Assembly: GCA_019671005.1 (NCBI GenBank)
Contig: CM033728.1
Span: 23,883,099 to 23,947,098 of the forward strand
DNA from: Hibiscus mutabilis
Lineage: Eukaryota; Streptophyta; Magnoliopsida; Malvales; Malvaceae
Direction of reading: 5' to 3'
Length of the DNA stretch: 64,000 nt
Part shown: positions 45,360-57,310 of the stretch, piece after piece
Layout: every line of letters begins with the position of its first letter
Numbering within the stretch: position 1 is the stretch's first letter
The notes under the pieces: generated by a model
Database searches by the model: none
The model's input: the letters and a program-made list of their open reading frames with translations, nothing else
What the model was told of the DNA's origin: nothing
Program-made: the position numbers and the translations under genes

Positions 45360-48300
45360 TGTAATGCCCCGGTTTTGGGCCTAGCTGTTTTGAGGCATAT
45401 TAGACGGTCCGATGGACCGGGTTAGAGATTCGAGTTAGATTCGGAACAGTATATTTTTCGGTAAGAGAAAAATATGGAAAATGGTTAAAAATCATCTTTA
45501 AATATATGATTAATATTGGTGGAATTAATTTTGGAAAATGAGATTTGGAAATGTGACATTTTGGTTGGTGACCAAAATGCGATTTTTGAAAACTATTTTT
45601 AAAGTGACCAAAATGAAAAGGATCAAATCCTTAGAATCTTGAAGGAGCTATTTTACCAATTTATTTATGATAGTTTCTCCCTTAATTAGACTTATTTTAG
45701 CATGTGTTTTATCATTTAAATAAAAGGGATTTAAGTTAAAAGTTGGTTATTAGTTTTGGAAAAGAAATCACGTCAGTTTTTCTCTCCACCTTTCTCTTCA
45801 TTCCGTCCTCAGCCAAACACTCAAGTTTTCATCAAATTTCAGAGGTGAGATGGTTTTAACTTGGTTTTATGATTTCTAATTGATTGATAAAGGTTGTTTA
45901 TACAAAATCTTACATTAATCTTGTGTTTTCTTAGCTTTTATCACATCAATTGAGGGAGAAACTTCACAATAGGGGTAAGGTCCGAGATCTCCTCTATTGT
46001 ATGGTTATTTATTGATATTCCCAAGTATTTGATCTTTGATTTGTGGTTTACAATTTGATTCACATGTTTTTCTATTAACTTAATGGATTATTTGGGTAAA
46101 ATTGATGAATTGTTGAGAGGTTCGTAGTGAATCTGATTTCCTGTAATATGAATTGAGTTTGATCACATTTTGGATGTTGAATGATGCTATTAAGTCGATT
46201 TTATCAAAGGAATCCCGAAACTCTTGAATCTCTAATTGATTAAGTTGTTAGAATGGTGTTCTTGAGGTGTTGTTGTGGTTGTATGATTGCTGGAGGTGTT
46301 AGGTTGCTTTGATCTTGTTTTTAGATGTTGATTGATGATAGAAATGATGTTAGATTGATAGGTTGTGGCTGGGTTGTGTTTGGAAGATTTTAAGTGATGT
46401 TTTTGGTTGTTGTGGTTGGGTAATTGCGAGGTGATAATAGGAATCCGTGGAGGATTGATGTTGCAGTGTTTTGAATGCATTAATCCTCTATGGTATTGTG
46501 GTTAAAACATGGGAGGCTGATCCGAAAGTGATCGGTTAAGCTTTGGAGGCTTCAAACACTTGTTTTCGTGTCGGCAAACCAAGGTTTCGTGTATCAGTGA
46601 GTGTGAACATGGATTCTAGCTTTGGAATGTTTTAAAGGTGGTTTATGGGGGTTTAAACTTAGCTTGATACGCTGGTTTAAACTCGGAAGTAAGTAAAATG
46701 GATTTTCTCTCTCGGTCGTCTTTTTTATGAAATGGTTTATGCAGTTGTTTTGATTTACATTGTACCTACGGTTAAAGCTTGATTAAAAGCATTTGAGATA
46801 ATGCTTTTAAGCATGAAATGCTGAAGGACGCACATGGTAAGTGATCCTTGTAAGTATGGTTTATACTTGTGGTTTAAAGCGTGATTGTTGCTTTAGAAAA
46901 GTGTTTTGGTTAATGCTTGTTTAAAACAGTGAGGTAAATGTTAAATGGTTAATTATATTAGCAAGTGATGTGGTTTAAAAATTGTTATCAGGTATAGTTG
47001 GCCGGCCATAGGATTGAGTGCACTATAATAAGTTGCCTTGGATGTTGAGGGGTTTAGATTCGTGTACCGAAAACTCCATCCGAGTTCCCTAACGGTAGAG
47101 GGGTTAAACAATACTGAAAACTCCCGTTAGTTAATTAAGCGTCTAACCGATGAAAGGGGTTGGTGTCCCCAAGGGTTGTGTAAGTACCCGGTTGGTAATG
47201 TACAGTGGTTGTTATTGTATCGCTATTCCGGTTGAGATGGCTTGAAGTGTTGGTTGAACACTTATCGAATCCATGTATCTGATGAACTCTTTTTGTTATT
47301 GGACTTGTTTAATGATAGCTTGTAAGCCAATATAATTGTTAATGTATCATTGGAAGGTTTACGTTGTATAATGTGATTTATACATGTTTACACTTTAAGC
47401 TTTGCATATGGTAGTTATGCATGGGAAGGCTTAAATTGAGGTTGAGCAATGGGATTTGTTGTTGTAAAATGATACATGTTGCATATGGTTTAATATGCTG
47501 GTTTTAAAAGGGTAAAGTGCATGGTTAACAAGGCATGATGTAGTTTAAATGTGGTTTGAACATGATTGAAATGGGATTTCAATGTGATGTTGTAAAATGG
47601 TTTAAAATGCATTGATGGTGCTTTTGGTTTTTGAGCGCTCCTCACTAAGCCTAGTGTGCTTACGCTCTCTTTGTCCATCAATGTAGATTATTAAAGGCTT
47701 GGAAGGCAGCGGGAAGCAAGGGATCTAGCAAGACTTGGTATTCAAAGTATGTTTTTGAGTTAGACTATAGATAATAAGGGCAGCTGGGGTTTTCTTATTC
47801 GTTTTGTTAAACTCAATGGTTGAGCAAGTTTGGTTTGTTGTCCATGGCTTGTAAGTGACAATTGTGGATTGTTTATAGTGATGGTTTGAAATTTCATATG
47901 TTACTTGAATGGTTTTATATGGTGCATGCCTATAGATCTTCTTGAATCAACCCAAACCCGTGTATCGAAACACATGGTACCGTATCGGTACGGTCTACAA
48001 GGATTTTCAAAAGTTCGGTATTTTAGTTGGGCATATCAAGTACGACACAGATGTGTATCGAAATGGAGCATTTCAATGGTGTACCCAGATCAGTACGGAT
48101 AACCGTTAAAGCTGTTAAGTCATCTTGAAGCGATTCGATTTCTTGCATTTCATCCTTGAATCTTTTTTGTGCAATTAAATGTGTTTGAGTGATCGGATTG
48201 AGCTAAACTTTGAGTTGTATGTTCAAAACCTAAATAATTAAGGTTTGTCCTATAATATTTTGTAATTTCAATTTGGTCCCTAAATTGCAATTAAGTGCAA

Positions 48301-48491
48301 TTAGATGTCAAATCGATGCACGATTGAGTTGAGGTTACACCTGATGTCAGCATGGGCATGTAAGATTAATTGGCATATAGACAAGAAAAAAATGGTTGTT
48401 TTCTGGGGTAAACCTACCCGGTTTACTTTGAATTTCCTCGTGTGACCCGTTTAATTCAGTTGGGTGTCTAAGCCGAGTCAAGTGGGTTACA
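45360..48491 (+). repeat. C LTR2 (middle LTR, recombinant)
   Basis: TGTAATGCCCC to GTGGGTTACA, 3132 bp. From its start to about 48195 it follows LTR3; from about 48215 to its end it follows LTR1. An internal deletion after 47944 (CTTCTTGAA joined to TCAACCCAAACC) removes the 142 bp present in LTR3 at about 55475-55616. No coding region. Confidence 0.92.
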
Positions 48492-51400
48492 TTTGGTGGT
48501 ATCAAAGACAGGTTTGTGATAATTGGGAGTGGGTATGGTTTTTGTAATGTTGTTGTGAGTTATACTCCGTTGTTTGCTATGCATAGTGATTGTAATATGC
48601 ACGTTGGTTGCTTTATGCCATGTTGGGGGAAATATGGAAACCATTGACTTATTATCATAGTCTGAAATGCTTTGATTTTGAAATAGAAGTCTTAGATCCT
48701 TGCTTGAAGCTGGCTTGACTGTTCTTGTTTTAAAATGATTATCATGCCTTACATAATGTGGTATGTTTCGACCGAGAGGAGAAATGATAATAGCGTGATG
48801 TTATTGCCTTAGGGCAGTGGGTTGAAGAGAGTGTTGTGTCTCCTAGGGGTTAGTTATCCCAAAGTATGTACCACCTGTGCCGGTTGGGCCAATGTTAAGT
48901 GTTATGATTCCTAGGTATAGGCGATCTTTGGAGCTTTTAAACTGTTGTTGCTGGAGTGCATGTGGTTGCATCGGCTATTTGGCAAACGAGGTTGACGTTG
49001 AAATATCTCTGTGGTTTGGGAGGAGTTGAGTACCGTGATTATAACCCGAGGCATTTGAGGCTTGTATGACCAATTTTATGTAGGTTATAGCTTGAATGGG
49101 GTGTTTTGGTACTCGTAGGTTGGGATGTGTTGAATCCCTATTGCATGATGATGTTTTAGTTGGTGGACAACTATATCTGTTAGCGTGGGGACCCAATGTT
49201 GTGAATTGGGAGTCTTTCCATGCTGTCTTTTGGAAGAAGTATCTAGGGTTTAGATACTTGGATTGAAAGGAGTGAGAGATCATGGCTTGGGTATAGGGTC
49301 ATGTGTATGTGGCTGAGTTTAGAGTACAGTTTGTTCGATAGAGTCAGTATGCTCTGAAACTGGCATCGGTAAAAAGGTATTGCTGTGATCGATTCTGTTA
49401 TGAATTGGTACATGATGTTAGGGTGTACATGTTGGTTTCTAACTACACCATTTTTGATATGTTGGTACATGGGAGAGGTACATTGAGCAGAACCTGGGTT
49501 TATTGGTTTCGTGTGGGAGATTCTGGCTTCGACATAAGAATTACAAAATCTAGTTCTGGCAGTGTTCGGTTTGAAAAGAAGTGTGATAAAAGATATCGCT
49601 CTGTGTTGAGGTGAGGTAATGATAGTGCTGGGTGAGGACCGAGGGGTCAGTGTACCCGATGTAAACAATATTTAATACTTGTTGAGTTTGTAGATTGAGT
49701 GATCTCATGAGGCGGGATTAACCGCATTTGAGATGTGTAGTATGAACTCTTGTGCTTGTTGGCATTAATGTTATGAGAGTTGTGGTTGAACGATCATCCC
49801 GTAAGTGTTAAAAGTAAAAATGTAAGTGGTTGGTCCTTTCGAAAAGACGATTGTTACATGAAGGATGTTTGTAAGTGTTCTTTAATAATTTAAGGTCCTG
49901 AGGTTGTGGTTGTTTTATTGGAGTTGTCGCTCCACGATTTTTAATGTAATCCTGGTTTGGATTTGTGGCTGGACCAGAGTTGTGGTTGGTTTTTGAATCC
50001 TAGCAAGTTTTCTTGGAGCTTGCTGATGTTTATGGGTGGTAATCCTGGGCGGGAATGTTAAATTCTTGTTTAATGTTGTTTTGGTGTTGAAAGCGAGTTG
50101 TTTGATAGATTTTTGGTGGCAAGGTATTCCTAGCTTATATTATGACTCCAGAGCCAAAGGAAGTGCGTGTGTAGGATATGCATACGGTATGTAGGCTTCT
50201 AGGTGTTTTGAGGGAATAGTCGGGTTTGCCATTGGATTGAATGGTTGAGTTTGGCATTGAATTGTGTGAAAACACAGTTCCGGTTTCTATCGCTCTATGT
50301 GCGAGGCTTGATAGAGGTGAAGGGATTTAAGACAAAACTTTAAGAGTTGCTTGAGTAAGGCTTTATTAGGCTTAATGTTTCACCGAGGGTTACGCCGATG
50401 TGGTTGTGGAAAGAAGGATGGCACGTTGCGGGAGTGCAATGGGTTTTGGTGGTTGAATAAGTTGGTGATCTGCTGATCAGTTTAGGGATGCTTTAGTGTT
50501 TTGTAAGGTTGGTTTGAGTTTGGTTTTACTAATTGAAAGTAAAGGATATGTTTGTGTTTGGGGTTGTTTTCTGCCAGGAGTACGGAAGTGTGAGTCTTCG
50601 GTTATGTTGTTGGTTTGATCGATGGATAGGTTGTGTTCGTGGGTATGCTGAACCAGGTAGCCTAGGTGTTGTGAGTCAGTTGGTTATGTTTGTTGATGGT
50701 CTTTTCATACGTGAAAGCATCGAGAAGGGTTTAGATCGATAAGTGTGGATGGTCTAGTGGTTTCTTGGGGAGAAGTGAATGTTGCTCCTCTGTTGGGAAG
50801 TGTGAGTTTTGAGCATGTTGTAAAGAGATTAGTTCTGTGAAAGTTATTAGTAAGTGTGACAGAAAACATGCACAGTGCATAAACACTTATATGTATATGT
50901 AAATATGTAAGTGTATGCATACATTTGAGCATGACATTAGAGGTTTTGCATACATACACATAGACATCTATGAGGGCATATAAGTAATCATACATACATA
51001 TGTTCACACTTATGGATGATTGACCGGGAATCAATGGGGTAGTGGTGTAAGTAGTTTTGGTAATATGGTTTGTGGAGGTCTGGCTTGTGCTAGTTTGTGA
51101 ACAACTAGGGTTGGAAATGACAATTTGTGGGTTTGTTAGATCCAGTTGTTTATCAACAAGGTTTGCTGAGATTGTATATTGTAATGGAAGTTGCAGTTTA
51201 TGCATCTGGATAGTCAAGGATGCAAGAGCGCATCTACTTTACGCATGATGCGAAGCTTATCGTGGTTGTGTTGGTTGGAGGTTGGAGCACCGGTTCTATG
51301 ATGAGGAGTGTGTTGTGTACACGGTTCATGCGTGGTTAAAAGAAAATGAATGAATGATGGGTTGGGTTCTTGACAGTTTGGATGGTTGGAGTTGTTTAAG

Positions 51401-52888
51401 AGTTATAGTTGATGATTGATTATCGTTTGAGCTCAGGATGTAGCCGATGCCTCACATGTGTGAGTTGTGGTAGAGTTGAGGATGTTGTTTATGTGGTTGA
51501 GTATAATGTGTGATGGAGGCATGATGACCGAATTGTAAGTGAGGTTATCCGGATCGTAGTTGGATAGGTAAAGGAAACCTTACGATGTTGTGTTGTTACC
51601 GCATGTTCTGGTTATCAGTGAAGGAAACCTAATGGATATCGCATTAATAATGATAGGGTGTTGTGTTTTAAAGATCGTAGAGTCGCGTCTCTTGATGCTG
51701 AGTCGAGGTGTATTATTTTGATGGAGGCGCATGCAATTGTTGTTGGGTTGGTTTAAAAGAAAATGTGGCTGATTGTGTTGATCACTGCATGATATGACAA
51801 CAAGTGAAAGCTGGGCACCAGTTACTTTTTGAATTGTTATAAATGTTGTGGATGTCAGAATGGAGGTGGGAAAGAATCACCATGGACCTTGTGTCTAGGT
51901 TGTCTTTGACACCGACCAAAAATGATTATATTTGGGTGGTTGTGGATCAAGTTGCGGGCTATGCTCACCTTTGTGGCTATGCTTGCGTTATGTGCTTTGT
52001 ATAAGTTGGCAGGTTTGTATATTTCCAGGTTGGTATGTTTATACAATATGCCTGAGTCCATGGTGTGGACGAAAATCTATAGTTTATAGCGAGGTTTTGG
52101 GGATGTTATTTTGAGCATTGAGTGTGTGGTTGAGTTTCAGTGCCTTGTATCATTTTCGGATAGATGGTGGATCCGAGTGTGAAATTTAGGTAGAGTTTGC
52201 TTTAATAGCAGTTGTCAGATGAGTGTGCGGATGGCATTGTACGAGGTGTTGTGTGGTGGAAGGTGTTGTACGCTGTGAGTTGGGTCGAAATGGGGGAAGA
52301 TACATTCCCATGTTTGATATGTTGAAAGGCACTAGTTAAAAGGTGAAGTTGATGTGTGAGTGCTTGAGAGCAGCTTGTATGGTCAGAAATTCTACACAGG
52401 TTTGAAGTGTAGTAATATAGTGTGTGTTGTTGATGATCGGGTGATCATGTAGTTGTCGCCTTGGAAGAAGGTGATGTGTTTTGGGCAGGAAGAAAAGCTG
52501 AGCCCAAGTTTTTGTGGACCATACGATAGTGTTGAACGTGTGGGTCTTGTTGCTTTTTGTTTGAGGTTACCTCCTGTGTTGGAGGGGTCCATGATTATGT
52601 CTCATGTGACGAGGTTGCACAGGTAACGGTTGGATTCCTCGCGTGTTGTGCTGATGGAAGACATTGTGTTGGGATCAAATTATTTTTGTAATAAGGTCTG
52701 GTGGGGATCTTTAATGCCAGCAATAGGGTTCTGCATGGAAAGATGATTGAGCTTGTTTAGGTGTTGTGAAAACACCGTAGTGTTGGGGAAGCCATGTGTG
52801 TGAAGGTAAGTCGGAGATGTTAGAACAAATTCTGTCTTGTTTTCTCTGGGTAAATTTCGGGAATGAAATTTCTTAAGTGGGAGAGAGT
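48492..52888 (+). pseudogene. Gag-pol remnant of C, internal copy 2
   Basis: Nearly identical to 40964-45359: same primer-binding site (48497-48508), RT traces at about 50530-50860, integrase (WERITMDLV and YIWVVVDQV) at about 51870-51990, and polypurine tract. Differences are short substitutions and 1- to 3-bp indels, many at CTG, CAG or CCGG words. No frame is open enough to make a protein. Confidence 0.78.
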
Positions 52889-55800
52889 TGTAATGCCCCG
52901 GTTTTGGGCCTAGCTGTTTTGAGGCATATTAGACGGTCCGATGGACCGGGTTAGAGATTCGAGTTAGATTCGGAACAGTATATTTTTCGGTAAGAGAAAA
53001 ATATGGAAAATGGTTAAAAATCATCTTTAAATATATGATTAATATTGGTGGAATTAATTTTGGAAAATGAGATTTGGAAATGTGACATTTTGGTTGGTGA
53101 CCAAAATGCGATTTTTGAAAACTATTTTTAAAGTGACCAAAATGAAAAGGATCAAATCCTTAGAATCTTGAAGGAGCTATTTTACCAATTTATTTATGAT
53201 AGTTTCTCCCTTAATTAGACTTATTTTAGCATGTGTTTTATCATTTAAATAAAAGGGATTTAAGTTAAAAGTTGGTTATTAGTTTTGGAAAAGAAATCAC
53301 GTCAGTTTTTTTCTCTCCACCTTTCTCTTCATTCCGTCCTCAGCCAAACACTCAAGTTTTCATCAAATTTCAGAGGTGAGATGGTTTTAACTTGGTTTTA
53401 TGATTTCTAATTGATTGATAAAGGTTGTTTATACAAAATCTTACATTAATCTTGTGTTTTCTTAGCTTTTATCACATCAATTGAGGGAGAAACTTCACAA
53501 TAGGGGTAAGGTCCGAGATCTCCTCTATTGTATGGTTATTTATTGATATTCCCAAGTATTTGATCTTTGATTTGTGGTTTACAATTTGATTCACATGTTT
53601 TTCTATTAACTTAATGGATTATTTGGGTAAAATTGATGAATTGTTGAGAGGTTCGTAGTGAATCTGATTTCCTGTAATATGAATTGAGTTTGATCACATT
53701 TTGGATGTTGAATGATGCTATTAAGTCGATTTTATCAAAGGAATCCCGAAACTCTTGAATCTCTAATTGATTAAGTTGTTAGAATGGTGTTCTTGAGGTG
53801 TTGTTGTGGTTGTATGATTGCTGGAGGTGTTAGGTTGCTTTGATCTTGTTTTTAGATGTTGATTGATGATAGAAATGATGTTAGATTGATAGGTTGTGGC
53901 TGGGTTGTGTTTGGAAGATTTTAAGTGATGTTTTTGGTTGTTGTGGTTGGGTAATTTGAGGTGATAATAGGAATCCGTGGAGGATTGATGTTGCAGTGTT
54001 TTGAATGCATTAATCCTCTATGGTATTGTGGTTAAAACATGGGAGGCTGATCCGAAAGTGATCGGTTAAGCTTTGGAGGCTTCAAACACTTGTTTTCGTG
54101 TCGGCAAACCAAGGTTTCGTGTATCAGTGAGTGTGAACATGGATTCTAGCTTTGGAATGTTTTAAAGGTGGTTTATGGGGGTTTAAACTTAGCTTGATAC
54201 GCTGGTTTAAACTCGGAAGTAAGTAAAATGGATTTTCTCTCTCGGTCGTCTTTTTTATGAAATGGTTTATGCAGTTGTTTTGATTTACATTGTACCTACG
54301 GTTAAAGCTTGATTAAAAGCATTTGAGATAATGCTTTTAAGCATGAAATCTTTGAAGGACGCACATGGTAAGTGATCCTTGTAAGTATGGTTTATACTTG
54401 TGGTTTAAAGCGTGATTGTTGCTTTAGAAAAGTGTTTTGGTTAATGCTTGTTTAAAACAGTGAGGTAAATGTTAAATGGTTAATTATATTAGCAAGTGAT
54501 GTGGTTTAAAAATTGTTATCGGTATAGTTGGCCGCCATAGGATTGAGTGCACTATAATAAGTTGCCTTGGATGTTGAGGGGTTTAGATTCGTGTACCGAA
54601 AACTCCATCCGAGTTCCCTAACGGTAGAGGGGTTAAACAATACTGAAAACTCCCGTTAGTTAATTAGCGTCTAACCGATGAAAGGGGTTGGTGTCCCCAA
54701 GGGTTGTGTAAGTACCGGTTGGTAATGTACTGATGGTTGTTATTGTATCGCTATTCGGTTGAGATGGCTTGAAGTGTTGGTTGAACACTTATCGAATCCA
54801 TGTATCTGATGAACTCTTTTTGTTATTGGACTTGTTTAATGATAGCTTGTAAGCCAATATAATTGTTAATGTATCATTGGAAGGTTTACGTTGTATAATG
54901 TGATTTATACATGTTTACACTTTAAGCTTTGCATATGGTAGTTATGCATGGGAAGGCTTAAATTGAGGTTGAGCAATGGGATTTGTTGTTGTAAAATGAT
55001 ACATGTTGCATATGGTTTAATATGCTGGTTTTAAAAGGGTAAAGTGCATGGTTAACAAGGCATGATGTAGTTTAAATGTGGTTTGAACATGATTGAAATG
55101 GGATTTCAATGTGATGTTGTAAAATGGTTTAAAATGCATTGATGGTGCTTTTGGTTTTTGAGCGCTCCTCACTAAGCCTAGTGTGCTTACGCTCTCTTTG
55201 TCCATCAATGTAGATTATTAAAGGCTTGGAAGGCAGCGGGAAGCAAGGGATCTAGCAAGACTTGGTATTCAAAGTATGTTTTTGAGTTAGACTATAGATA
55301 ATAAGGGCAGCTGGGGTTTTCTTATTCGTTTTGTTAAACTCAATGGTTGAGCAAGTTTGGTTTGTTGTCCATGGCTTGTAAGTGACAATTGTGGATTGTT
55401 TATAGTGATGGTTTGAAATTTCATATGTTACTTGAATGGTTTTATATGGTGCATGCCTATAGATCTTCTTGAATGGTTTTATATGGTGCATTTCTAGGCT
55501 TGAGGGATCGGTACAGGCTAAGGGTGTTTTGATACGCCTAGGCCATTTTTGCCTCAGCGTATCGGTATGGCAAGGGGTGTTCCGGTACGGGTCTTAGCTT
55601 CTGAAATTTTCTTTTTCAACCCAAACCCGTGTATCGAAACACATGGTACCGTATCGGTACGGTCTACAAGGATTTTCAAAAGTTCGGTATTTTAGTTGGG
55701 CGTATCGGTACGACACAGATGTGTATCGAAATAGAGCGTTTCAATGGTGTACCCAGATCGGTACGGATAACCGTTAAAGCTGTTAAGTCATCTTGAAGCA

Positions 55801-56188
55801 GTTCTGATTTCTTGCATTTCAGTCCTTGAATCTTTTTTGTGCAATTAAATGTGTTTGAGTGATCGGATTGAGCTAAACTTTGAGATGTATGTTCGAAACC
55901 TAAATAATTAAGGTTTTGTAAATTAAAAATTGGTTTTTGTCCTATAATATTCTATAATTGAAATTTGGTCCCTAAATTGCAATTAAGTGCAATTGGATGT
56001 CAAATCGATGCCCAATTGAGTTGAGGTTACACCTAATGTTAGCATGAACATGTAGGATTAATTGGCATCTAGACAAGATAAAAAAAGATGGGTTATTTTC
56101 TGGGGTAAACCTACCCAGTTTACTTCAGATTTCCCCGTGTGACCTGTTCGATTCGGTTGGGCGTCTAGGCCGGGTCCAGGGGGTTACA
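52889..56188 (+). repeat. C LTR3 (right LTR)
   Basis: TGTAATGCCCC to GGGGGTTACA, 3300 bp, the only complete LTR of C. It keeps the palindrome region 55500-55770 and the empty target site of S2 (near 55520). No coding region. Confidence 0.92.
55500..55775 (+). repeat. GTATCGGTAC palindrome cluster in C LTR3
   Basis: Repeated words CGTATCGGTA, CCGGTACGG, GTACCGTATCGGTACGGT, CGTATCGGTACGAC and GATCGGTACGGA, with GTGTATCGAAACACATGGTAC nearby. They are short palindromes spaced 20-60 bp. Degraded counterparts lie in LTR1 (40318-40565) and LTR2 (47960-48105). Confidence 0.75.
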
Positions 56189-57310
56189 CTTTAGTTTCCA
56201 AACTTCTTCATGTTTGCCGTTTTGGTCCTAAATTGCAATTGACGTCTTAGGATTAAACTTGTACAATATCAAACTCTTCAATTCCAATCACTTAAATTAA
56301 TTATCCAACATAGTATTCATTAAATACGAGCTCAACAATCAAATTCTTAAATTTTACAAAGTTGACATTTTGGTCCCTATTACAATCTAATTAGGGTTTT
56401 TCATTCCAATCATCTCAAAACAACACATAGAACCATTTATCTTTCAATCATGTTCTAAAATTCCATACCCTAACATAAACCCTAATTTTCAAAATTTAAG
56501 GGTTTTGCATCTAGACATAAAATTATTTCAAATCAAAGCTTGTAAATATCATTTCTATACTTGATTCAACTAAATCAAGCCTTAATTCAAACAAATCCAT
56601 AAACCCTAAATAAAATTCCAAATTATAGGGTTAGGGTTTATATCTTCAAACATGAAATTAATCTAAATCTAAGCTTGAATTCAACTCCACAACACTTGAT
56701 TTACTTAAATCAATCTTCAATCTCTACATAGAACATGAAACCCTATTTTCTCTCTCATCAAAAACATGAACAAATCTTTATAACTCTTGTAAAATTACTA
56801 TCAAATGAAAGAAAATTAAACATAGATTAATTTTCTATCAAAAACATACCTTGAATCTTTTTTGGAAACCTTCAAAATGCCTAGGGAAAATGTGTATTTT
56901 CCGTCTTTTTCTCTCTTGCATTTCGAAATGAAGAGGAAGAAGATGAATATTTTTCTTCATATTTTATCTTATTTTATGCTGTGTGTATTTAATTAAATGA
57001 ATATTTAATTTATTTAATTAGTTAATTCCAAATAACCGTCCAACTAGGCCTTATTTTCTAATTTGCCATTTTGTAAAATTCTAACTAAATCTAGTTAGAA
57101 TCCAACAAACTTTAATAAAATATTCATAAAATAATATTTTGTGAATTTTTCCATTCAATCCGATATACCGGTAATTTAACCCTTTACTTAGAATTAAAAT
57201 GTACGATTCAACTTAAATCAAACTAAAAATATTCTCAACACTTGCAACGGACTTTTATAACTTTCCTTTATCATATGGTAAAATCTCAAAAATTTTCGGT
57301 TCGATCCTGA
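56189..57310 (-). repeat. Element B 5' LTR, third part
   Basis: Starts CTTTAGTTTCCAAACTTCTT, collinear with 1249-2330 of the left copy, including telobox-like AAACCCTAA words (56475, 56605). Ends near GGTTCGATCC, where it abuts the 3' end of element D's pol. The last ~465 bp of the LTR (2331-2795 in the left copy) are missing. No coding region. Confidence 0.75.

Larger units (their letters stand above)
34613..56188 (+). mobile_element. Element C, tandem gypsy retrotransposon (LTR-int-LTR-int-LTR)
   Basis: Three LTRs (34613-40963 containing S2, 45360-48491, 52889-56188) enclose two nearly identical internal regions (40964-45359 and 48492-52888, 4396 and 4397 bp). Each internal region starts with TTTGGTGGTATCAAAGACAG, holding a tRNA-Met primer-binding site, and ends with a FEDE-like stretch and a GTGGGAGAGAG polypurine tract. 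Pol is heavily mutated but RT and integrase can still be traced. The whole lies in B's 5' LTR. The left LTR has lost its first 327 bp together with any left TSD. The right end GGGTTACA merges with TTTTACA of B, so the TSD cannot be shown. Confidence 0.88.
1..57310 (-). mobile_element. Element B, degenerate Ty3/gypsy LTR retrotransposon (outermost layer, interrupted)
   Basis: A minus-strand gypsy element reconstructed from pieces at 1-3735, 29432-31079, 33787-34612 and 56189-57310. Position 1 aligns with 30961, so the left LTR starts about 1.45 kb outside the window and the whole LTR would be near 4.2 kb. With element A removed, only about 1 kb of internal DNA remains: a decayed RNase H/integrase piece near the 3' end and a primer-binding site near the 5' end. 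The right LTR is split by an S-type LTR fragment and by tandem element C, and ends at a deletion junction with element D. The pairing of the two LTRs is read from long collinear matches, for example 1-133 with 30961-31079 and 429-1240 with 33787-34612. Confidence 0.7.
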
